Assembly: GCF_029318635.1 (NCBI RefSeq) | Contig: NZ_CP119676.1 | Span: forward strand, 2,865,001 to 2,929,000 | Direction of reading: 5' to 3' | DNA: 64,000 bases | Source of the DNA: Varunaivibrio sulfuroxidans | GTDB taxonomy: Bacteria > Pseudomonadota > Alphaproteobacteria > Rhodospirillales > Magnetovibrionaceae | In this document: piece by piece, positions 1 to 9,636 of the stretch | How the letters are laid out: each line of letters opens with the position of its first letter | Position numbering within the stretch: the stretch's first letter is position 1 | The notes under the pieces: model-generated | Seen by the model: only the letters and a program-made list of their open reading frames with translations | Told to the model about the DNA's origin: nothing | The model's database searches: none | Position numbers and translations under genes: made by a program

Positions 1-1
1 C

Positions 2-85
2 GGGGCGACCGTCAAGTTGGGTCCCGCCGCCGCGTCGGGGGCAGGGTCCAACGTGATCAAACCCAACCTTTCGGAGGAGGACTGA
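2..85 (+). CDS. mraZ: MraZ, C-terminal end (partial)
   Basis: An open frame enters from the left edge and ends at the TGA at 83-85, three bases before the rsmH start. Only 27 residues are present, ending in LSEED, so no domain is visible. The call rests on position: in most bacteria mraZ, the DNA-binding regulator of the dcw cluster, lies directly upstream of rsmH on the same strand. The last codons overlap the strong ribosome binding site GGAGGAGG used by rsmH. The frame could be chance, but its tight fit to rsmH favours a real gene end. Confidence 0.5.
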   Translation, partial: GATVKLGPAAASGAGSNVIKPNLSEED

Positions 86-88
86 GCC

Positions 89-1090
89 GTGTCCCAGCCC
101 CCTCACATCCCGGTCTTGTTGGCGGAAGTTCTCGCGTGCATCCAGCCTCGCGACGGTGGGGTTTATCTTGATGCGACGTTTGGCGACGGTGGTTACAGCC
201 GGGCCATTTTGGACGCCGCCGCGTGCACGGTGTGGGCGATCGATCGCGACCCCCATGCGCGCGCGCGCGCGGATCAATTGGCCGGTATTTACCCGGGGCG
301 CTTCACCTTGGTGCACGGCTGCTTCGGCGATATGGCGGCCTTGATGGATGGGGTCGGCGTCGCTCAAATCGATGGCGTGGCGATGGATTTTGGCGTTTCT
401 TCGATGCAACTCGACAGCCCCGAGCGCGGTTTTTCGTTTCGCGCCGACGGTCCTTTGGACATGCGTATGGGGGGGGCTTCCGGGGATGTCGCGCACGGGG
501 ATGACGCGCACAACAAGGCCCCTAGTGCGGCGGATGTCGTCAACACGGCGGGCGAGAAGGAACTGGCCGATATTATCTGGCGTTATGGCGAAGAGCGCCA
601 ATCGCGCCGGATCGCGCGGGCGATCGTCAACGACCGCACGGAAACGCCCTTCGAGCGCACCACCCAGTTGGCCGGTTTGGTGCGCCGGGTCGTGGGGCGT
701 ACGCGCGATGGCATCGATCCGGCGACCCGCACGTTTCAGGCCTTGCGCATTTATGTCAACGATGAGCTGGGCGAGATCGATCGCGGCCTGTTGGGGGCCG
801 AAGTCCTGCTGCGTCCGGGGGGGCGGTTGGCTGTCGTCGCTTTCCATTCCTTGGAGGACCGCAGGGTCAAAACGTTCCTCCGCGGACGCAGTTCGACGGC
901 GGGGCAGGCTTCGCGCCACGCGCCCCAGACGCCTGCGGCGCGCAAGCCGACTTTTCGGTTGTTGAAAAAAGGCGCGATCAAACCCGGCGATGCGGAGTGT
1001 GCACGCAATCCCCGGGCGCGTTCGGCGCGCCTTCGCACCGCCGAACGCACGACGGTTTCGCCATGTGCGCAAGACGGGAGATCGGTGTGA
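89..1090 (+). CDS. rsmH: 16S rRNA (cytosine(1402)-N(4))-methyltransferase RsmH
   Basis: RsmH (MraW) uses S-adenosylmethionine to methylate N4 of C1402 in 16S rRNA near the ribosomal P site. The 333-residue protein starts HIPVLLAEVL and has the SAM-binding stretch DATFGDGGYSRAIL near residues 28-41, then DFGVSSMQLDSPERGFSF near 99-116 and VAFHSLEDRRVK near 248-259, all hallmarks of the family. The GTG start at 89 is chosen because GGAGGAGG lies eight bases upstream. The C-terminal tail is rich in Arg and Ala. The stop overlaps the ftsL start by one base (TGATG), which indicates translational coupling in the dcw operon. Confidence 0.97.
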   Translation: MSQPPHIPVLLAEVLACIQPRDGGVYLDATFGDGGYSRAILDAAACTVWAIDRDPHARARADQLAGIYPGRFTLVHGCFGDMAALMDGVGVAQIDGVAMDFGVSSMQLDSPERGFSFRADGPLDMRMGGASGDVAHGDDAHNKAPSAADVVNTAGEKELADIIWRYGEERQSRRIARAIVNDRTETPFERTTQLAGLVRRVVGRTRDGIDPATRTFQALRIYVNDELGEIDRGLLGAEVLLRPGGRLAVVAFHSLEDRRVKTFLRGRSSTAGQASRHAPQTPAARKPTFRLLKKGAIKPGDAECARNPRARSARLRTAERTTVSPCAQDGRSV

Positions 1091-1506
1091 TGAAAGGATT
1101 TTTTCGCCATACCACTTTGTTGTTCCTGTTGTTGGCGGGGGGACTCAGCTTGGTGTTGTTCTTGATGAAATATCAGGTCCAGGACCTCAACGGGGCGCTG
1201 CGATCCTATACCCGATCGATTAAGGCCGACCACGAGGCCATTCATGTGTTGCGCGCCGAATGGGCGTTGCTCAACGAGCCGCAGCGTCTGCGCGCCTTGG
1301 CGGGAAAGTATCTCAATCTGGCGCCGGTGGCGTCGGCCCAATTGACGACGTTCGCCGACCTGCCCCGGCGCCCCGGCGCCGCGGGAGGGAAAACTTCGGT
1401 GGCGGCGGATTGGCCTCAAGGGGCGCCCCGGGACCCATCCAAGGACCTTCCCCGGGATCCCTCGATCTCCGGCGTCGTGCTGGACCGTGTGGGGGTGCGC
1501 CAATGA
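1090..1506 (+). CDS. ftsL: Cell division protein FtsL
   Basis: FtsL is a small bitopic inner-membrane protein that forms the FtsQLB divisome subcomplex and helps activate FtsWI. The 138-residue product has a short cytoplasmic start (MKGFFRHT), one hydrophobic segment at about residues 9-27, and a heptad-like periplasmic stretch at about 30-75 ending in LRALAGKYLNL, typical of alphaproteobacterial FtsL. The last 50 residues are Pro/Gly-rich and look disordered. The ATG at 1090 overlaps the rsmH stop; an upstream in-frame GTG would add 31 residues lying inside rsmH and is rejected. The gene overlaps ftsI by ATGA. Sequence identity in this family is weak, so position supports the call. Confidence 0.9.
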   Translation: MKGFFRHTTLLFLLLAGGLSLVLFLMKYQVQDLNGALRSYTRSIKADHEAIHVLRAEWALLNEPQRLRALAGKYLNLAPVASAQLTTFADLPRRPGAAGGKTSVAADWPQGAPRDPSKDLPRDPSISGVVLDRVGVRQ

Positions 1507-3314
1507 CCGCCGCGATCGATCCCGATACCCTGACGTTCGAGGATTTGAACGCCAAGCGCGTTCACCGGGAAGGACTGCGCGCCCAGGCGATGGAAACGGG
1601 GCGCACGCGATTGTTGGTGACGGGGCTGGTTTTCGCCATGGCGTTCATCGTCATCGGCGGGCGGCTGATCGACTTGACCGCGTTTGACGGCAAAGCCCAG
1701 CGTTTGGCGCACCGCCGGGCGTTGTCCCAGGATTATGTGGTTTCGCGCGCCGACATCGTCGATCGCAACGGATTTATTCTGGCGACCAGTCTGCCGACCC
1801 AATCGCTTTATGCCGACACGAAGGAAATTATCGATCCCGCCACCGCTGCGCGGCGATTGGTTGGCGTGTTGAACGATCTCGACGTCAATGAGGTTCGCCG
1901 TAAATTGTCATCGGGGGCGCGGTTTATATGGATCAAGCGCAACCTGACGCCCAATCAGGTCTATGATGTCAACCGCCTTGGAATACCCGGACTGGCGTTT
2001 CGTGAGGAAGACCACAGGGTCTACCCCAATGGCCCGCAATTGGCGCAGGTCTTGGGCTTCACGGATGTTGACGGTAAGGGGATCGCCGGCGTCGAGAAGC
2101 AATTCGATGCGCGCCTGAGGGCGAATCCGAAGCCGCTCGTCCTGTCTTTCGATCTTAGGGTGCAAGGCATTCTGCACGAGGAACTTGCGCGTGCAATGAC
2201 GCAATTCAGCGCCAAGGGGGCCGCCGGGGTGGTCCTCGATGTGCGTACCGGAGAACTTGTCGCCATGGTCTCGCTGCCCGATTTCGACCCCAACGTAAGC
2301 AGTGGGGCGTTGGGGGACGCCGGGTTCAATCGGGTGACCAAGGGCGTTTACGAAATGGGATCGACCTTCAAGCTGTTCAACACGGCGATGGCCTTGGACA
2401 CCGGCACCGTGACCCTGCGCGACGGTTACGACGCCTCCAAGCCGATCCATGTCGCGCGCTTCTTGATTTCCGATTTTCACGCCAAGAAGCGCTGGCTCTC
2501 GGTGCCTGAAATCCTGGTCTATTCGTCCAACATCGGCTCGGCCAAGATGGCGTTGGATGTCGGCACCAAGGAACAGCAGGACTATCTCGGCAGGCTGGGC
2601 ATGCTTTCCCCGGCGTCGATCGAACTGCCCGAAATCGGATCGCCGCTGACGCCCTCGCCATGGCGCGACATCAACACCATGACCATCGCCTATGGTCATG
2701 GCATCGCGGTGACCCCGTTGCAATTGGCCGGCGGCGTGATGGCGGTGGTCGATGGTGGTATTTTCCGTCCCATGACGGTGCTCAAACGCGCCCCCGGCGA
2801 CGTCCCCAAAGGTCGCCGCATTTTCGCCAAAAAAACCAGCGATGAAATGCGGGCGCTGATGCGTCTTGTGGTGCGCTACGGCACTGGCAAGAAGGCCGCG
2901 GCGCCGGGGCTTTTGGTGGGCGGAAAAACCGGCACGGCGGAAAAGGAAAAGGGCGGGCGATATGTCAATAAAGCGCTGATTTCTTCGTTCATCGGGGCGT
3001 TTCCGATGAACGCGCCGCGCTACGTCGTGCTCGCCCTTTTGGATGAACCCAAGGGCACCAAGGCGACCTTTAACTACGCCACCGGGGGTTGGGTCGCGGC
3101 CCCTGTGGTCGGGCGCGTGATCGCGCGAATGGCTCCGATCGAGGATATTTATCCCGAAACCGGGGTCGAGAAGGACACCAACACCCCGGGCAACCCGTTG
3201 TCCATCCCCTCCACTATGGCGGATGCGAGAACGAACGGGCGTGCGGACCCCGGGGCGCACGACAACGCGTTGCAGCGCGTAGCGCTGCAAGGGGGCGCCC
3301 ATGCGCCTTATTGA
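1503..3314 (+). CDS. ftsI: Peptidoglycan D,D-transpeptidase FtsI (PBP3)
   Basis: FtsI is the septal class B penicillin-binding protein that cross-links new peptidoglycan at the division site with FtsW. The 603-residue protein has one N-terminal membrane anchor near residues 37-57 and a dimerisation (PBP dimer) domain containing SRADIVDRNGFILA. The transpeptidase domain carries all three active-site motifs: S-T-F-K with the acylated serine S287 and K290, S-S-N at 341-343, and K-T-G-T at 475-478. The ATG at 1503 overlaps the ftsL stop. The C-terminal tail after about residue 560 is low-complexity and runs 14 bases into murE. Confidence 0.97.
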   Translation: MTAAIDPDTLTFEDLNAKRVHREGLRAQAMETGRTRLLVTGLVFAMAFIVIGGRLIDLTAFDGKAQRLAHRRALSQDYVVSRADIVDRNGFILATSLPTQSLYADTKEIIDPATAARRLVGVLNDLDVNEVRRKLSSGARFIWIKRNLTPNQVYDVNRLGIPGLAFREEDHRVYPNGPQLAQVLGFTDVDGKGIAGVEKQFDARLRANPKPLVLSFDLRVQGILHEELARAMTQFSAKGAAGVVLDVRTGELVAMVSLPDFDPNVSSGALGDAGFNRVTKGVYEMGSTFKLFNTAMALDTGTVTLRDGYDASKPIHVARFLISDFHAKKRWLSVPEILVYSSNIGSAKMALDVGTKEQQDYLGRLGMLSPASIELPEIGSPLTPSPWRDINTMTIAYGHGIAVTPLQLAGGVMAVVDGGIFRPMTVLKRAPGDVPKGRRIFAKKTSDEMRALMRLVVRYGTGKKAAAPGLLVGGKTGTAEKEKGGRYVNKALISSFIGAFPMNAPRYVVLALLDEPKGTKATFNYATGGWVAAPVVGRVIARMAPIEDIYPETGVEKDTNTPGNPLSIPSTMADARTNGRADPGAHDNALQRVALQGGAHAPY

Positions 3315-4812
3315 TATGTTTAACGGAGAGAAAATCGAGTTGGCGTGTGGCGCGGAAAATTGGACCCAGGAGATCACGGGGCTGAGCGCGGATTCCCGCA
3401 ACGTCGCTCCGGGCTATCTTTTCGCGGCGCTGCCGGGCAGCCACGGCGACGGGCGCGCCTTCATCGCGGACGCCATCGCCGGCGGCGCGCGGGTGATTCT
3501 GGCCCCACCGGGCACGGACGTGGAGACGGTGCGAAACGACGTCTGTATTTTGCATGACGACAACCCCCGTCGTCGTTTCGCCTTACTGGCTGCGCGCTTT
3601 TACGCTCCCGCGCCGCAAACGGTGGTGGCGGTCACCGGCACCAACGCCAAGACGTCCGTCGTCACCATGGTGCGCCAGCTTTGGACCCGCCTGGGCATTG
3701 ACGCGGCCAGCTTGGGCACGCTGGGGTTGGTTTCTCCGCGCCTGAACGCCCCCGGGATGTTGACCACGCCCGATCCGGTCGCCTTATACGGCGCGCTAAA
3801 GTCCCTCGCCGAGGACGGCGTAGATCACCTGGCGATGGAAGCATCGAGCCACGGCTTGGCGCAGTATCGCCTCGACGGGGTGCGGGTGCGCGCCGGGGCG
3901 TTCACCAACATCACGCGGGATCATCTTGATTACCACCGCACCATGGCGGCCTATTTCGACGCGAAAATGCGCCTTTTTACCGATGTCGTCGCCGCCGATG
4001 GGGCCGCCGTCGTCAACGCCGACATGAAAGAGGCGGGGCAAGTCGCGGACATCTGTCGGTCCAGAGGGTTGCAGGTTTTCAGCTATGGTCGGGAGGGTCG
4101 CGATTTCCGCTTGATCGCCTGCCGGGCCGAGGACGATGGCCTTCATGCGACGTTTGAGGCGTTGGGTTGCCGCCGCGATGTGGCGCTTCCCCTCGTGGGA
4201 ACTTTCCAGGCCTTGAACGCGCTGTGCGCTTGCGCACTGGTGGTGGCGTGCGGGGCGCGGCTCGAAGATGCGTTGGACGCGCTGCCCGCGATCGAAGCGG
4301 TGCCCGGGCGGATGCAACGGGCGGGAACGACGCCCGGCGGCGCGCGGGTTTATGTCGATTACGCCCACACCCCAGATTCCCTAGAGACAGCCCTTAAGGC
4401 CCTGCGTCCCCATACCCGGGGCCGTCTCGACGTGGTTTTCGGGTGCGGCGGCGATCGTGACAAGGGCAAGCGCGGGCCGATGGGCGAAATCGCCTGCGCC
4501 CTGGCCGACCGCGTGGTCGTCACCGATGACAACCCCCGTTTCGAGGATGCCGCCCAAATTCGCCAATCCGTTATCGCGGCCTGCCCGCGCGCCGATGATA
4601 TCGCCGATCGCGCCTTGGCGATCGAAACCGCGATTGGACGCCTTGAAGACGGCGATGTCCTGCTGCTGGCCGGCAAGGGGCACGAAACGGTTCAAATCGT
4701 CGGCGACCGCAAAATTCCGTTCGACGACGCCGCCATGGCCCGCGCCGCGATAGAAAAATTCCGCGCCGCGAATATCCTGCCCCGCGCCGGGGCGGCAGGG
4801 GGGCAACGATGA
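3301..4812 (+). CDS. murE: UDP-MurNAc-L-Ala-D-Glu:meso-diaminopimelate ligase MurE
   Basis: MurE adds the third residue of the peptidoglycan stem peptide, with ATP hydrolysis, in the cytoplasm. The 503-residue protein has the three Mur ligase domains. The P-loop is GTNAKTS (residues 113-119, K117), where most MurE have GTNGKTS. The motif DNPR (410-413) marks the enzymes that select meso-diaminopimelate rather than lysine, as expected in a Gram-negative. GKGHE follows near residue 460. The ATG at 3301 lies 14 bases inside the end of ftsI and is preceded by AAGGGGG. The gene overlaps murF by ATGA. Confidence 0.97.
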   Translation: MRLIDMFNGEKIELACGAENWTQEITGLSADSRNVAPGYLFAALPGSHGDGRAFIADAIAGGARVILAPPGTDVETVRNDVCILHDDNPRRRFALLAARFYAPAPQTVVAVTGTNAKTSVVTMVRQLWTRLGIDAASLGTLGLVSPRLNAPGMLTTPDPVALYGALKSLAEDGVDHLAMEASSHGLAQYRLDGVRVRAGAFTNITRDHLDYHRTMAAYFDAKMRLFTDVVAADGAAVVNADMKEAGQVADICRSRGLQVFSYGREGRDFRLIACRAEDDGLHATFEALGCRRDVALPLVGTFQALNALCACALVVACGARLEDALDALPAIEAVPGRMQRAGTTPGGARVYVDYAHTPDSLETALKALRPHTRGRLDVVFGCGGDRDKGKRGPMGEIACALADRVVVTDDNPRFEDAAQIRQSVIAACPRADDIADRALAIETAIGRLEDGDVLLLAGKGHETVQIVGDRKIPFDDAAMARAAIEKFRAANILPRAGAAGGQR

Positions 4813-6272
4813 TCGACGCCCCATCCCCCTTGTGGACCCATGACGACGCCGATCGCGCTACCGGCGGGCGTTCGACCCTGCCGTGGCGGGCCTCGGGCGT
4901 GTCGATCGATACTCGGACGATCAAGGCGGGGGACCTGTTCGTCGCTCTGAAGGGGCCCAATTTCGATGGTCACGGCTTTGTCGTCGAGGCCTTCGCCAAG
5001 GGGGCGGCGGCGGCGATGGTGTCGCAAATGCCGCAACAGGTGGGCGCCGACAAGGCGATGCTCGTCCTCGACGACACCTTGAAGGGACTGGAGGGGCTGG
5101 CCCGCTTCGCCCGCGCGCGGACCCGGGCGAAAATTATTGCGGTGACGGGCAGCGTCGGCAAGACCGGCGTCAAGGAGGCCTTGCGCCACGTTCTCGGCGC
5201 GCAAGGCGTGACCTCGGCCAGCGTGGGCAGCCTGAACAATCACTGGGGACTTCCCCTCAGCTTGGCGCGAATGCCCGCCGGCGCGGCCTATGGCGTTCTT
5301 GAAATGGGGATGAACCACGAGGGCGAACTGGCGGCGCTGTCGCGCATCGCCCGCCCCGACGTCTGCCTGGTGACGACGGTCGAGGCCGTGCACAGCGCTT
5401 ATTTTTCATCGACCCGAGAAATTGCCTTGGCGAAGGCGGAAATTTTTGAAGGCGCCGCGCCTGGGGCGATCGCGGTGCTCAATCGCGACAATCCGTTTTT
5501 CGACCTGCTGGCCGGTCGCGCCGAAGAGAACGCCATTTCCGAGGTGATCGGCTTCGGTCGCCACCCCGACGCCGACGTGCGCCTGACGGCCTTCCGTCCG
5601 GATCGTGACGGCGGCGAGGTCGAGGCCATCGTGCGGGGAACAAGGATCGCCTATCGCCTGAACGTTGCCGGAGAGCACTGGGCGCTCAATTCCCTGGGCG
5701 TTCTGGGATGCGTGTCGGCGGCGGGTGGCGATGTCTCGCGGGCGGCCCGCGATTTTGCGGGGGTCGAGGCGCCAAAGGGGCGCGGCGCGCGCCATCGCAT
5801 CGCCTGGCGGGCGGGTGTTCTCGACATCATAGATGAAAGCTACAACGCCAGTCCGACGTCGATGCGCGCCGCGTTCAAGGTCCTGGCGGCGGCCCGCCCC
5901 GAGCGTTCGGGACGGCGGATCGCGATTTTGGGCGACATGCTCGAACTGGGTGACGAAGCGGATCGTCTGCACGGTGAATTGGTGGACGAACTGCAGCGCT
6001 GCAAGGTCGATTTGGTTTTTACCTGCGGGACGCACATGCGGGCCTTGTCTCGGGCGTTGCCCCGTGGTATGCGCGCCGCCCATCTGGCGACGTCCGACGC
6101 GATGCTGGGCGACCTGCTTAACGCTTTGCGTGAGGACGACGTGGTGATGATCAAGGGGTCTCGTGGCGTGGCCATGGAGGTTGTCGTCAACGCCTTGTTG
6201 CGCCAGGACGAATTTTTTAAAACGCCGAGCGACGCAGCGCGCGAAGCGCCTGTGCGGAAGGAAAATAAATAA
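4809..6272 (+). CDS. murF: UDP-MurNAc-tripeptide:D-alanyl-D-alanine ligase MurF
   Basis: MurF attaches D-Ala-D-Ala to the UDP-MurNAc tripeptide, completing the cytoplasmic pentapeptide precursor. The 487-residue protein shows the Mur ligase P-loop TGSVGKT (K118), the substrate-binding [10 protein letters not shown] near residues 162-171, the central-domain segment [10 protein letters not shown] and the C-terminal-domain sequence [14 protein letters not shown] near 342-355. Start ATG at 4809 overlaps the murE stop. The stop codon at 6270-6272 shares one base with the mraY start, so the two are likely translated in coupled fashion. Confidence 0.97.
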   Translation: MIDAPSPLWTHDDADRATGGRSTLPWRASGVSIDTRTIKAGDLFVALKGPNFDGHGFVVEAFAKGAAAAMVSQMPQQVGADKAMLVLDDTLKGLEGLARFARARTRAKIIAVTGSVGKTGVKEALRHVLGAQGVTSASVGSLNNHWGLPLSLARMPAGAAYGVLEMGMNHEGELAALSRIARPDVCLVTTVEAVHSAYFSSTREIALAKAEIFEGAAPGAIAVLNRDNPFFDLLAGRAEENAISEVIGFGRHPDADVRLTAFRPDRDGGEVEAIVRGTRIAYRLNVAGEHWALNSLGVLGCVSAAGGDVSRAARDFAGVEAPKGRGARHRIAWRAGVLDIIDESYNASPTSMRAAFKVLAAARPERSGRRIAILGDMLELGDEADRLHGELVDELQRCKVDLVFTCGTHMRALSRALPRGMRAAHLATSDAMLGDLLNALREDDVVMIKGSRGVAMEVVVNALLRQDEFFKTPSDAAREAPVRKENK

Positions 6273-7360
6273 TGCTTTACAACTTTCTCTTCCCGCTGGC
6301 GTCCGATTTCGCGGCGTTGAATGTTTTTAAATATTTGACCTTTCGCACCGGCGGCGCGGTGATGACGGCGCTGTTGATCAGTTTTATTTTCGGCCCAAGC
6401 GTGATCCGTCACCTGCAAAGCAAGCAAAAAGGCGGCCAACCGATCCGCGACGACGGCCCCGAGGGCCACCTATTGAGCAAACAGGGCACCCCGACCATGG
6501 GTGGTTTTCTGATTTTGCTGGCGGTCATTTTGGCGACCTTGTTGTGGGCGGATCTTACCAACGGGTACATCTGGGCCGCCCTCGGGGTCACCATTTCGTA
6601 TGGTGGCGTCGGATTCCTGGACGACTATCTGAAGGTCAGCAAACGTCACCACAAGGGATTGCCGGGCAAGCTCAAATTGCTGTTGCAGGTCTCGTTCGCC
6701 GTGGCCGCGACGTTATGGATCATGCGCCTGATGCCGCCCGCCTTGGAGACGACGCTGACGGTGCCGTTTTTCAAAAGCGTGATGATCAACCTGGGCTGGA
6801 TGTTCCTGGCGTTCTCCGCGTTTGTCATGGTCGGCGCGTCCAATGCGGTGAACTTGACCGATGGCCTGGATGGCCTGGCGATCGTGCCGGTGATGATCGC
6901 GGCGGGCGTTTTCGCCCTGATCGCCTATATCGTCGGCAACGCCGTTTTCGCCCAATATCTGCAACTTAATCATGTCCCCGGCGCCGGTGAACTGGCGGTG
7001 TTTTGCGGTTCGTTGATCGGCGGCGGATTGGGCTTTTTGTGGTTTAACGCCCCGCCGGCGCGGGTCTTCATGGGCGATACCGGGTCGCTGTCCTTAGGCG
7101 GCGCCCTGGGTGCGGTCAGCGTGATCACCAAGCATGAATTGGTGTTGGCCATCGTCGGCGGGCTTTTCGTGTTGGAGACGGTTTCGGTGATCGTCCAGGT
7201 GGTGTCGTTCAAGTTGACCGGTAAGCGGGTGTTCGCCATGGCCCCGCTGCACCATCACTTCGAGAAGAAGGGATGGGCCGAAGCGACCATCGTTATTCGA
7301 TTTTGGATCATCGCCTCGATCCTGGCGTTGATCGGCCTTTCAACCCTGAAGTTGCGCTGA
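6272..7360 (+). CDS. mraY: Phospho-N-acetylmuramoyl-pentapeptide-transferase MraY
   Basis: MraY moves phospho-MurNAc-pentapeptide from UDP to undecaprenyl phosphate, forming lipid I at the inner membrane. The 362-residue protein has about ten hydrophobic segments and the conserved cytoplasmic motifs: KQGTPTMGG near residues 70-78, DDYLK near 116-120, NLTDGLDGL near 194-202, and the histidine-rich [12 protein letters not shown] near 325-336. The last two belong to the Mg2+ and nucleotide site. Downstream the next gene is ftsW after only 12 bases, whereas murD would be expected here. Confidence 0.97.
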   Translation: MLYNFLFPLASDFAALNVFKYLTFRTGGAVMTALLISFIFGPSVIRHLQSKQKGGQPIRDDGPEGHLLSKQGTPTMGGFLILLAVILATLLWADLTNGYIWAALGVTISYGGVGFLDDYLKVSKRHHKGLPGKLKLLLQVSFAVAATLWIMRLMPPALETTLTVPFFKSVMINLGWMFLAFSAFVMVGASNAVNLTDGLDGLAIVPVMIAAGVFALIAYIVGNAVFAQYLQLNHVPGAGELAVFCGSLIGGGLGFLWFNAPPARVFMGDTGSLSLGGALGAVSVITKHELVLAIVGGLFVLETVSVIVQVVSFKLTGKRVFAMAPLHHHFEKKGWAEATIVIRFWIIASILALIGLSTLKLR

Positions 7361-7372
7361 GGAAGGGATCGC

Positions 7373-8500
7373 ATGAGCACCACGTTCGCACGCACGGATA
7401 CCAGCCTGATCGGGCGCTGGTGGTGGACCGTCGATCGCTGGACCCTGGCCGCGGTGATCGTGATCGCCGCGATCGGCGCGGTTCTGACGATGGCGGCCTC
7501 GCCCAGCGTCGCCGAGAGGATCGGCTATGACGCCTTTCATTTCGTGCGCCGTCAGTTCGTGTTCCTGCCCGCAGGCATGGTCTTGATGGTGGCGGTATCT
7601 TTGCTGTCGCCCAGGGGCGTGCGCCGTCTGGCGGTTTTGATGTGCGCCGTCTCGTTGATTTTGATGATCGCGGTCCTTCTGGTCGGGGTGCAAACCAAGG
7701 GCGCCGCGCGATGGATTTCGATCGCCGGGCTGTCGGTGCAGCCGTCGGAGTTCGTCAAACCCGCCTTCGCGGTGCTGGCGGCGTGGATGTTCGCCGAACA
7801 ACGCGTCGGTAACGATTTGCCGGGGTATGCGCTGGCCAGTGGATTGTTCGTCGTCGTCGTCGGCCTGTTGCTGTTACAGCCCGACGTTGGGATGTCGATC
7901 GTCGTCGGGGCGGTGTGGGCGGTGGAGTTTTTCCTTGCCGGGTTGCCGTTGGTTCTGGTCGGGGCGATCGCCCTGATGTTCCTGGGCGGCGGGGTCGGCG
8001 CGTATTTCGTCTTCGATCATGTCCGGATACGTGTCGATCGTTTCTTCGATCCGGCGCTGGGCGGGGGGTACCAGGTCACAAAAGCGCTCGACGCCTTCAG
8101 CAACGGCGGCCTGTTCGGGCGCGGCCCCGGCGAAGGGCGGGTCAAGGAATTGCTGCCCGACGCCCATACCGACTTCATTTTAGCGGTCGCGGGCGAGGAA
8201 TTCGGCTTGTTGTTGTGCCTGTTGATTGTCGGTTTATTCGCCTTCATCGTCCTGCGGGGCTTTTCAAAGGTCTTTAAGGGGAATGATTTGTTTTCCTTGC
8301 TGGCCGTTTCGGGGCTTTTGGTCCAATTCGGACTGCAGGCGATCATCAACATCGCCTCGACCACCAACTTAATGCCGCCTAAGGGCATGACGCTGCCGTT
8401 TGTTTCGTACGGGGGGTCGTCCACCATCGCGCTGGCGCTGACCATGGGCATGGTGCTGGCGCTGACCCGCGAAAGCCCCGGCGCCGGAGGTCCACGATGA
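7373..8500 (+). CDS. ftsW: Lipid II polymerase / SEDS glycosyltransferase FtsW
   Basis: FtsW is the SEDS-family peptidoglycan glycosyltransferase that works with FtsI at the septum. The 375-residue protein begins with a short cytoplasmic tail and has about ten membrane segments. Conserved SEDS sequences include KGAARWI near residues 104-110, QPSEFVKP near 117-124, FGRGPGEGRVKELLPDAHTD in the long periplasmic loop near 244-263, and PFVSYGGSS near 343-351. The ATG at 7373 has GAGGAAGGG about eight bases upstream, one of the few non-overlapping junctions in this cluster. The stop overlaps murG by ATGA. Confidence 0.97.
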   Translation: MSTTFARTDTSLIGRWWWTVDRWTLAAVIVIAAIGAVLTMAASPSVAERIGYDAFHFVRRQFVFLPAGMVLMVAVSLLSPRGVRRLAVLMCAVSLILMIAVLLVGVQTKGAARWISIAGLSVQPSEFVKPAFAVLAAWMFAEQRVGNDLPGYALASGLFVVVVGLLLLQPDVGMSIVVGAVWAVEFFLAGLPLVLVGAIALMFLGGGVGAYFVFDHVRIRVDRFFDPALGGGYQVTKALDAFSNGGLFGRGPGEGRVKELLPDAHTDFILAVAGEEFGLLLCLLIVGLFAFIVLRGFSKVFKGNDLFSLLAVSGLLVQFGLQAIINIASTTNLMPPKGMTLPFVSYGGSSTIALALTMGMVLALTRESPGAGGPR

Positions 8501-9636
8501 GCGCCCCCCTGATCGTCCTCGCCGCCGGCGGCACCGGCGGGCACGTTTTCCCCGCCGAGGCCCTGGCCGACGTGTTGCGCGCGCGCGGGTGCCGCCTGGC
8601 ATTGGTGACCGATCGGCGCGGTCGTTCGTTTGGGGGCGCGTTGGGAAAAAGCGAGACGCACTATGTGCGCGCCGGCGGTTTGGCGGGCAAGGGAACGTTG
8701 GCTCGGATGCGCTCGCTGACGGCCTTGGCGATGGGCACGCTTCAGGCGCGCCGTTTGATCAAGCGCTTGCGCCCCGACGTCGTTGTCGGCTTCGGCGGCT
8801 ATCCATCGGCGCCGACCATGCTGGCGGCGACGTTCGGCGGCTATCCGACGATAATACACGAGCAAAACGCCGTGCTTGGGCGAGCCAATCGATTGTTGGC
8901 GTCCCGGGTGACGCGGATTGCGACATCATTCGATCGCGCCCAGGGTCTCGGTGCGGCGGCCCCCGGCAAGGTCGTTCATACCGGTATGCCGGTGCGCCCC
9001 GCGATTGTCGAAATGCGCGAAATTCCCTACGTTCCGCCGACCGACGATGCGCCGATCAATCTGTTTGTTCTCGGCGGATCGCAAGGCGCTAAAATCCTCA
9101 GCACCGTTGTGCCCGACGCGGTCGCGCGCGTCCACGGCGCCTTGCGCGCGCGCCTGCGTATCGTGCAGCAATGTCGCCCCGAAGATATCGACGCGGTGCG
9201 TGCGCAGTACGCGCGCCTGGGGGTTCCCGCCGAGTTGGCGTCCTTTTTTGACGATGTCCCGCAACGAATGGCCGCCGCCCACCTGGTTATTTCGCGCGCC
9301 GGGGCGTCGAGCATCGCCGAGATCGCCGCCGTCGGTCGGCCGTCGATCCTGGCGCCCTATCCCCACGCCGTCGATGACCATCAAAGCGAAAACGCCCATG
9401 CCGTCGATGACGCCGGGGCGGGCTGGTTGATCCCTGACCGGGCATTGACCCCCGAAACCCTGGCGGAGCGGTTCGAATCGCTGTTTTCCCTGCCCGCGAT
9501 TTTAACCACCGCCGCCCAGTGCGCCCGCGAATTTGGACATGTGGACGCCGCCGAACGGCTGGCCGACGTGGTTTTTTCCCTGATCGAAGAAACGGTGCGA
9601 ACGGTTCCTTCCGGCGTTGAAAGGTCGCTGTCATGA
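8497..9636 (+). CDS. murG: UDP-GlcNAc:lipid I N-acetylglucosaminyltransferase MurG
   Basis: MurG transfers GlcNAc to lipid I to form lipid II at the cytoplasmic face of the membrane. The 379-residue GT-B enzyme has the N-terminal glycine-rich loop [12 protein letters not shown] near residues 9-20, [12 protein letters not shown] near 122-133, the second glycine-rich loop LGGSQGA near 191-197, and a C-terminal UDP-GlcNAc site with [10 protein letters not shown] near 267-276. The ATG overlaps the ftsW stop. The last 25 residues (from about 355) are poorly conserved in the family. The gene overlaps murC by ATGA. Confidence 0.97.
   Translation: MSAPLIVLAAGGTGGHVFPAEALADVLRARGCRLALVTDRRGRSFGGALGKSETHYVRAGGLAGKGTLARMRSLTALAMGTLQARRLIKRLRPDVVVGFGGYPSAPTMLAATFGGYPTIIHEQNAVLGRANRLLASRVTRIATSFDRAQGLGAAAPGKVVHTGMPVRPAIVEMREIPYVPPTDDAPINLFVLGGSQGAKILSTVVPDAVARVHGALRARLRIVQQCRPEDIDAVRAQYARLGVPAELASFFDDVPQRMAAAHLVISRAGASSIAEIAAVGRPSILAPYPHAVDDHQSENAHAVDDAGAGWLIPDRALTPETLAERFESLFSLPAILTTAAQCAREFGHVDAAERLADVVFSLIEETVRTVPSGVERSLS

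Noticed and set aside
1908-3401. Minus-strand open frame of 497 codons opposite ftsI
   Set aside because: It lies wholly over ftsI and the murE start, has no family features and is rich in His, Arg and Gly, as expected for the complement of a high-GC gene.
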